Of a DNA stretch of 5,735 nucleotides, positions 5,682-5,735 are shown one piece after another. This DNA is from Desulfobacterales bacterium. Lineage in GTDB: Bacteria; Desulfobacterota; Desulfobacteria; Desulfobacterales; C00003060. A program made the translations under genes and the position numbers. The notes below the pieces were generated by a model. That model saw only the letters and a list, made by a program, of their open reading frames with translations. It searched no databases and was not told the DNA's origin. The first letter of the stretch is position 1. Each line of letters starts with the position of its first letter. The stretch spans positions 1-5,735 of the forward strand of contig JAUWMM010000145.1 of assembly GCA_030613145.1 (NCBI GenBank). The letters run 5' to 3'.

Positions 5682-5735
5682 TTGACGCCGATTCAGCCGT
5701 TCAGCCGTCGCAGCCAGTGCTTTGGCGAAGTCGGC
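5667..5735 (-). CDS. Possible C-terminal end of a gene entering from the right edge
   Basis: Reading in from the edge, one minus-strand frame gives 22 residues, ADFAKALAATAERLNRRQSA then GG, before a TGA at 5667-5669. The composition suits an amphipathic C-terminal helix, and the stop is followed by stem-loops. The length is far too short to identify a family, and the other frames cannot be excluded. Confidence 0.25.
   Translation of the reverse strand, partial: ADFAKALAATAERLNRRQSAGG

Noticed and set aside
1..5735. CRISPR array, tRNA, rRNA, phage or transposase genes
   Set aside because: No regularly spaced repeats, no cloverleaf or rRNA sequence, and no integrase or transposase motifs were seen on either strand.

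Overview
The window looks like chromosomal DNA of a Gram-negative bacterium. It most resembles a sulfate-reducing Desulfobacterota (Deltaproteobacteria, Desulfobacterales-like) lineage. That assignment is inferred from protein style, about 50% GC and intergenic regions rich in palindromic repeats; there is no marker gene to confirm it. Every gene I can support is on the minus strand, so transcription runs from right to left.

From the right edge: positions 5459-5735 hold no secure gene. They contain GC-rich stem-loops, a repeat-like ORF and possibly the last 22 codons of a gene entering from outside. A good sigma70-type promoter (5429-5458) then drives a 61-residue two-helix membrane protein of the DUF2065/YjeT type (5216-5401). 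Next come queA (4020-5153) and tgt (2657-3763). Tgt puts preQ1 into the tRNA wobble position and QueA converts it to epoxyqueuosine, so the pair carries out two consecutive steps of queuosine synthesis. Downstream lie a 74-residue Nfu/NifU C-terminal Fe-S protein (2316-2540) and a PLP-dependent class I/II aminotransferase (1064-2242). After a 624-base gene-poor stretch, a membrane-anchored protein of unknown function (439 to 1) runs off the left edge.

The genes are co-directional, but gaps of 62-256 bases mean that a single operon is not proven. The intergenic regions are unusually structured. A 142-base nested inverted repeat separates queA from tgt, a 20-base perfect palindrome spans the queA stop codon, and a 136-base MITE-like inverted repeat follows the aminotransferase. 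Other oddities are a QueA with about 30 extra residues and changes in three usually conserved motifs. I do not see a clearly new biological system. The window is mainly housekeeping genes separated by palindromic, possibly mobile, repeats plus one unknown membrane protein.
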